Shown: positions 63,513 through 64,000 of the stretch, piece by piece | Position numbering within the stretch: the first letter of the stretch is position 1 | Layout of the letters: each line of letters begins with the position of its first letter | The notes under the pieces: generated by a model | Seen by the model: only the letters and a program-made list of their open reading frames with translations | Databases searched by the model: none | Told to the model about the DNA's origin: nothing | Program-made: the position numbers and the translations under genes | DNA from: Sulfurospirillum halorespirans DSM 13726 | Lineage (GTDB): Bacteria > Campylobacterota > Campylobacteria > Campylobacterales > Sulfurospirillaceae | NCBI RefSeq assembly: GCF_001723605.1 | Contig: NZ_CP017111.1 | Span: forward strand, 1,054,001 to 1,118,000 | DNA: 64,000 nt | Direction: 5' to 3'

Positions 63513-64000
63513 ATGGAACTCTTTAACGTACGCAATCTCATTCTTATCATTCTGCTTATCGTTGGCATCAACTATTACAGGAGCACGCAAGAGATCAATG
63601 CTCAAAGCCTCTCGTTGCCGCTTGATACCAAAATCCTTGCCTTTGGCGATAGCCTTACCTACGGTTATGGTGTCACGCGTGATAAAAATTACCCAACGGT
63701 TTTAGGCGATCTTTTACATGTAAACGTTATCAATGAAGGGGTGAATGGAGAGCTTAGCGAGCAAGGTCTCGCACGACTCGCCTCTGTTTTAGCACGCCAC
63801 AAGCCTGACATCTTGGTGTTGTGTCATGGAGGGAATGATATTTTACGCAAAAAAGATTTGACGCAAACCCAAAATAATCTTTCTCAAATGGTTAAAATGG
63901 CAAAAGAGAAGGGCGTTTATGTTCTTTTAGTGGGCGTGCCGACCTTTGACATCTTAACGTTTAACGTGCCTTCGTTTTACTATGAAGTCGCGAAAGAAAA
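63513..64000 (+). CDS. GDSL/SGNH-family esterase (TesA-like), partial
   Basis: The frame opens at ATG 63513 and continues past the right edge. The first 22 or so residues form a membrane anchor or signal (FNVRNLILIILLIVGINYY). The SGNH blocks are present: catalytic Ser47 in FGDSLTYGYG, Gly in NEGVNGE and Asn in HGGND; the catalytic Asp/His block is outside the window. TesA-type enzymes are periplasmic lysophospholipases or arylesterases. A palindrome copy at 63714 is read LHVN. Confidence 0.9.
   Translation, partial: MELFNVRNLILIILLIVGINYYRSTQEINAQSLSLPLDTKILAFGDSLTYGYGVTRDKNYPTVLGDLLHVNVINEGVNGELSEQGLARLASVLARHKPDILVLCHGGNDILRKKDLTQTQNNLSQMVKMAKEKGVYVLLVGVPTFDILTFNVPSFYYEVAKE

Larger units (their letters stand above)
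707..63723. repeat. dispersed palindromic decamer TTACATGTAA, 37 copies across the window
   Basis: Perfect copies start at 707, 2681, 5306, 9266, 13353, 13650, 13891, 19052, 20711, 23371, 23500, 23977, 24078, 26000, 27018, 30242, 30871, 32317, 32338, 37268, 38486, 38614, 39280, 40637, 41223, 43730, 45767, 45896, 45972, 46922, 47318, 50891, 56517, 58895, 62065, 62514 and 63714. Eighteen are in genes and nineteen are intergenic. Many are extended to TTTACATGTAAA or longer perfect palindromes. One-base variants occur at about 14081 and 55109. The count is by eye and could miss a copy. Confidence 0.9.

Noticed and set aside
1-64000. tRNA, rRNA, insertion sequences or prophage
   Set aside because: No cloverleaf, rRNA core sequence, transposase motif or phage structural gene was seen on either strand.

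Overview
The window looks like part of a Campylobacterota (epsilonproteobacterial) chromosome, most likely a Sulfurospirillum-like free-living species. The grounds are the AT-leaning composition, TATAAT -10 elements (often TGnTATAAT) without clear -35 boxes, several chemoreceptors, a 7TMR-DISM histidine kinase with the NVAHQWKQPLN H-box, bacteriohemerythrin, rubrerythrin-like ferritin and LutABC lactate oxidation. The genus is an inference. I found no rRNA, tRNA, CRISPR array or insertion sequence.

Layout. 1-2574 (minus): a chemoreceptor followed by a GGDEF-EAL protein that runs off the left edge. 2813-5455: an OmpR-type response regulator and a membrane histidine kinase. 5777-23973: a complete Lap-type biofilm adhesin locus: TolC/LapE, LapG protease, LapD-like c-di-GMP receptor, LapB/LapC secretion pair, a LuxR-type regulator, a 3111-residue RTX adhesin with a LapG-cleavable N-terminus, and a second LapG protease translationally coupled to the adhesin. 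The logic is that the type I system exports the adhesin, its N-terminal module holds it in the outer membrane, LapD sequesters the protease when c-di-GMP is high, and LapG cuts at TAAG-type sites when c-di-GMP falls. Two proteases and two candidate cut sites make this version unusual.

24119-37043 holds two amidoligase-type clusters that converge on each other. The plus-strand set has a transglutaminase-DUF2126 protein, a circularly permuted ATP-grasp/alpha-E fusion and a transglutaminase. The minus-strand set has ATP-grasp, alpha-E, a transglutaminase-like protein that has lost its catalytic Cys, and two tandem AstE/AspA-like proteins of which one has lost all its zinc ligands. A HigB-HigA toxin-antitoxin module and a membrane protein of unknown function sit between them. 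This is the best candidate in the window for a little-described system: paired active and inactive enzymes in a predicted peptide-ligation and trimming pathway.

37176-45675: a membrane transporter, an AT-rich HEPN-like gene, YjjP/YjjB exporter genes (yjjP appears frameshifted at its N-terminus), bacteriohemerythrin, a CadC-like repressor with its P-type metal ATPase and operator, and an AT-rich two-gene cassette ending in a GIY-YIG (T5orf172) protein. 46130-64000: glyA with a leader hairpin, an AraC-HTH/methyltransferase/GNAT fusion, an AraC regulator with a carboxymuconolactone-decarboxylase-like protein and an NHL-type protein, two chemoreceptors, thiE, an acyltransferase, rubrerythrin, hemolysin III, an EF-hand-like protein, a LysE exporter, lutABC, an EamA exporter and the start of a GDSL esterase.

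Overlaid on everything is the palindrome TTACATGTAA, which I counted 37 times by eye. About half the copies are intergenic, often just after stop codons. Inside genes it is read almost always as Leu-His-Val, so its frame is strongly biased. It behaves like a HIP1- or DNA-uptake-type dispersed genomic signal.
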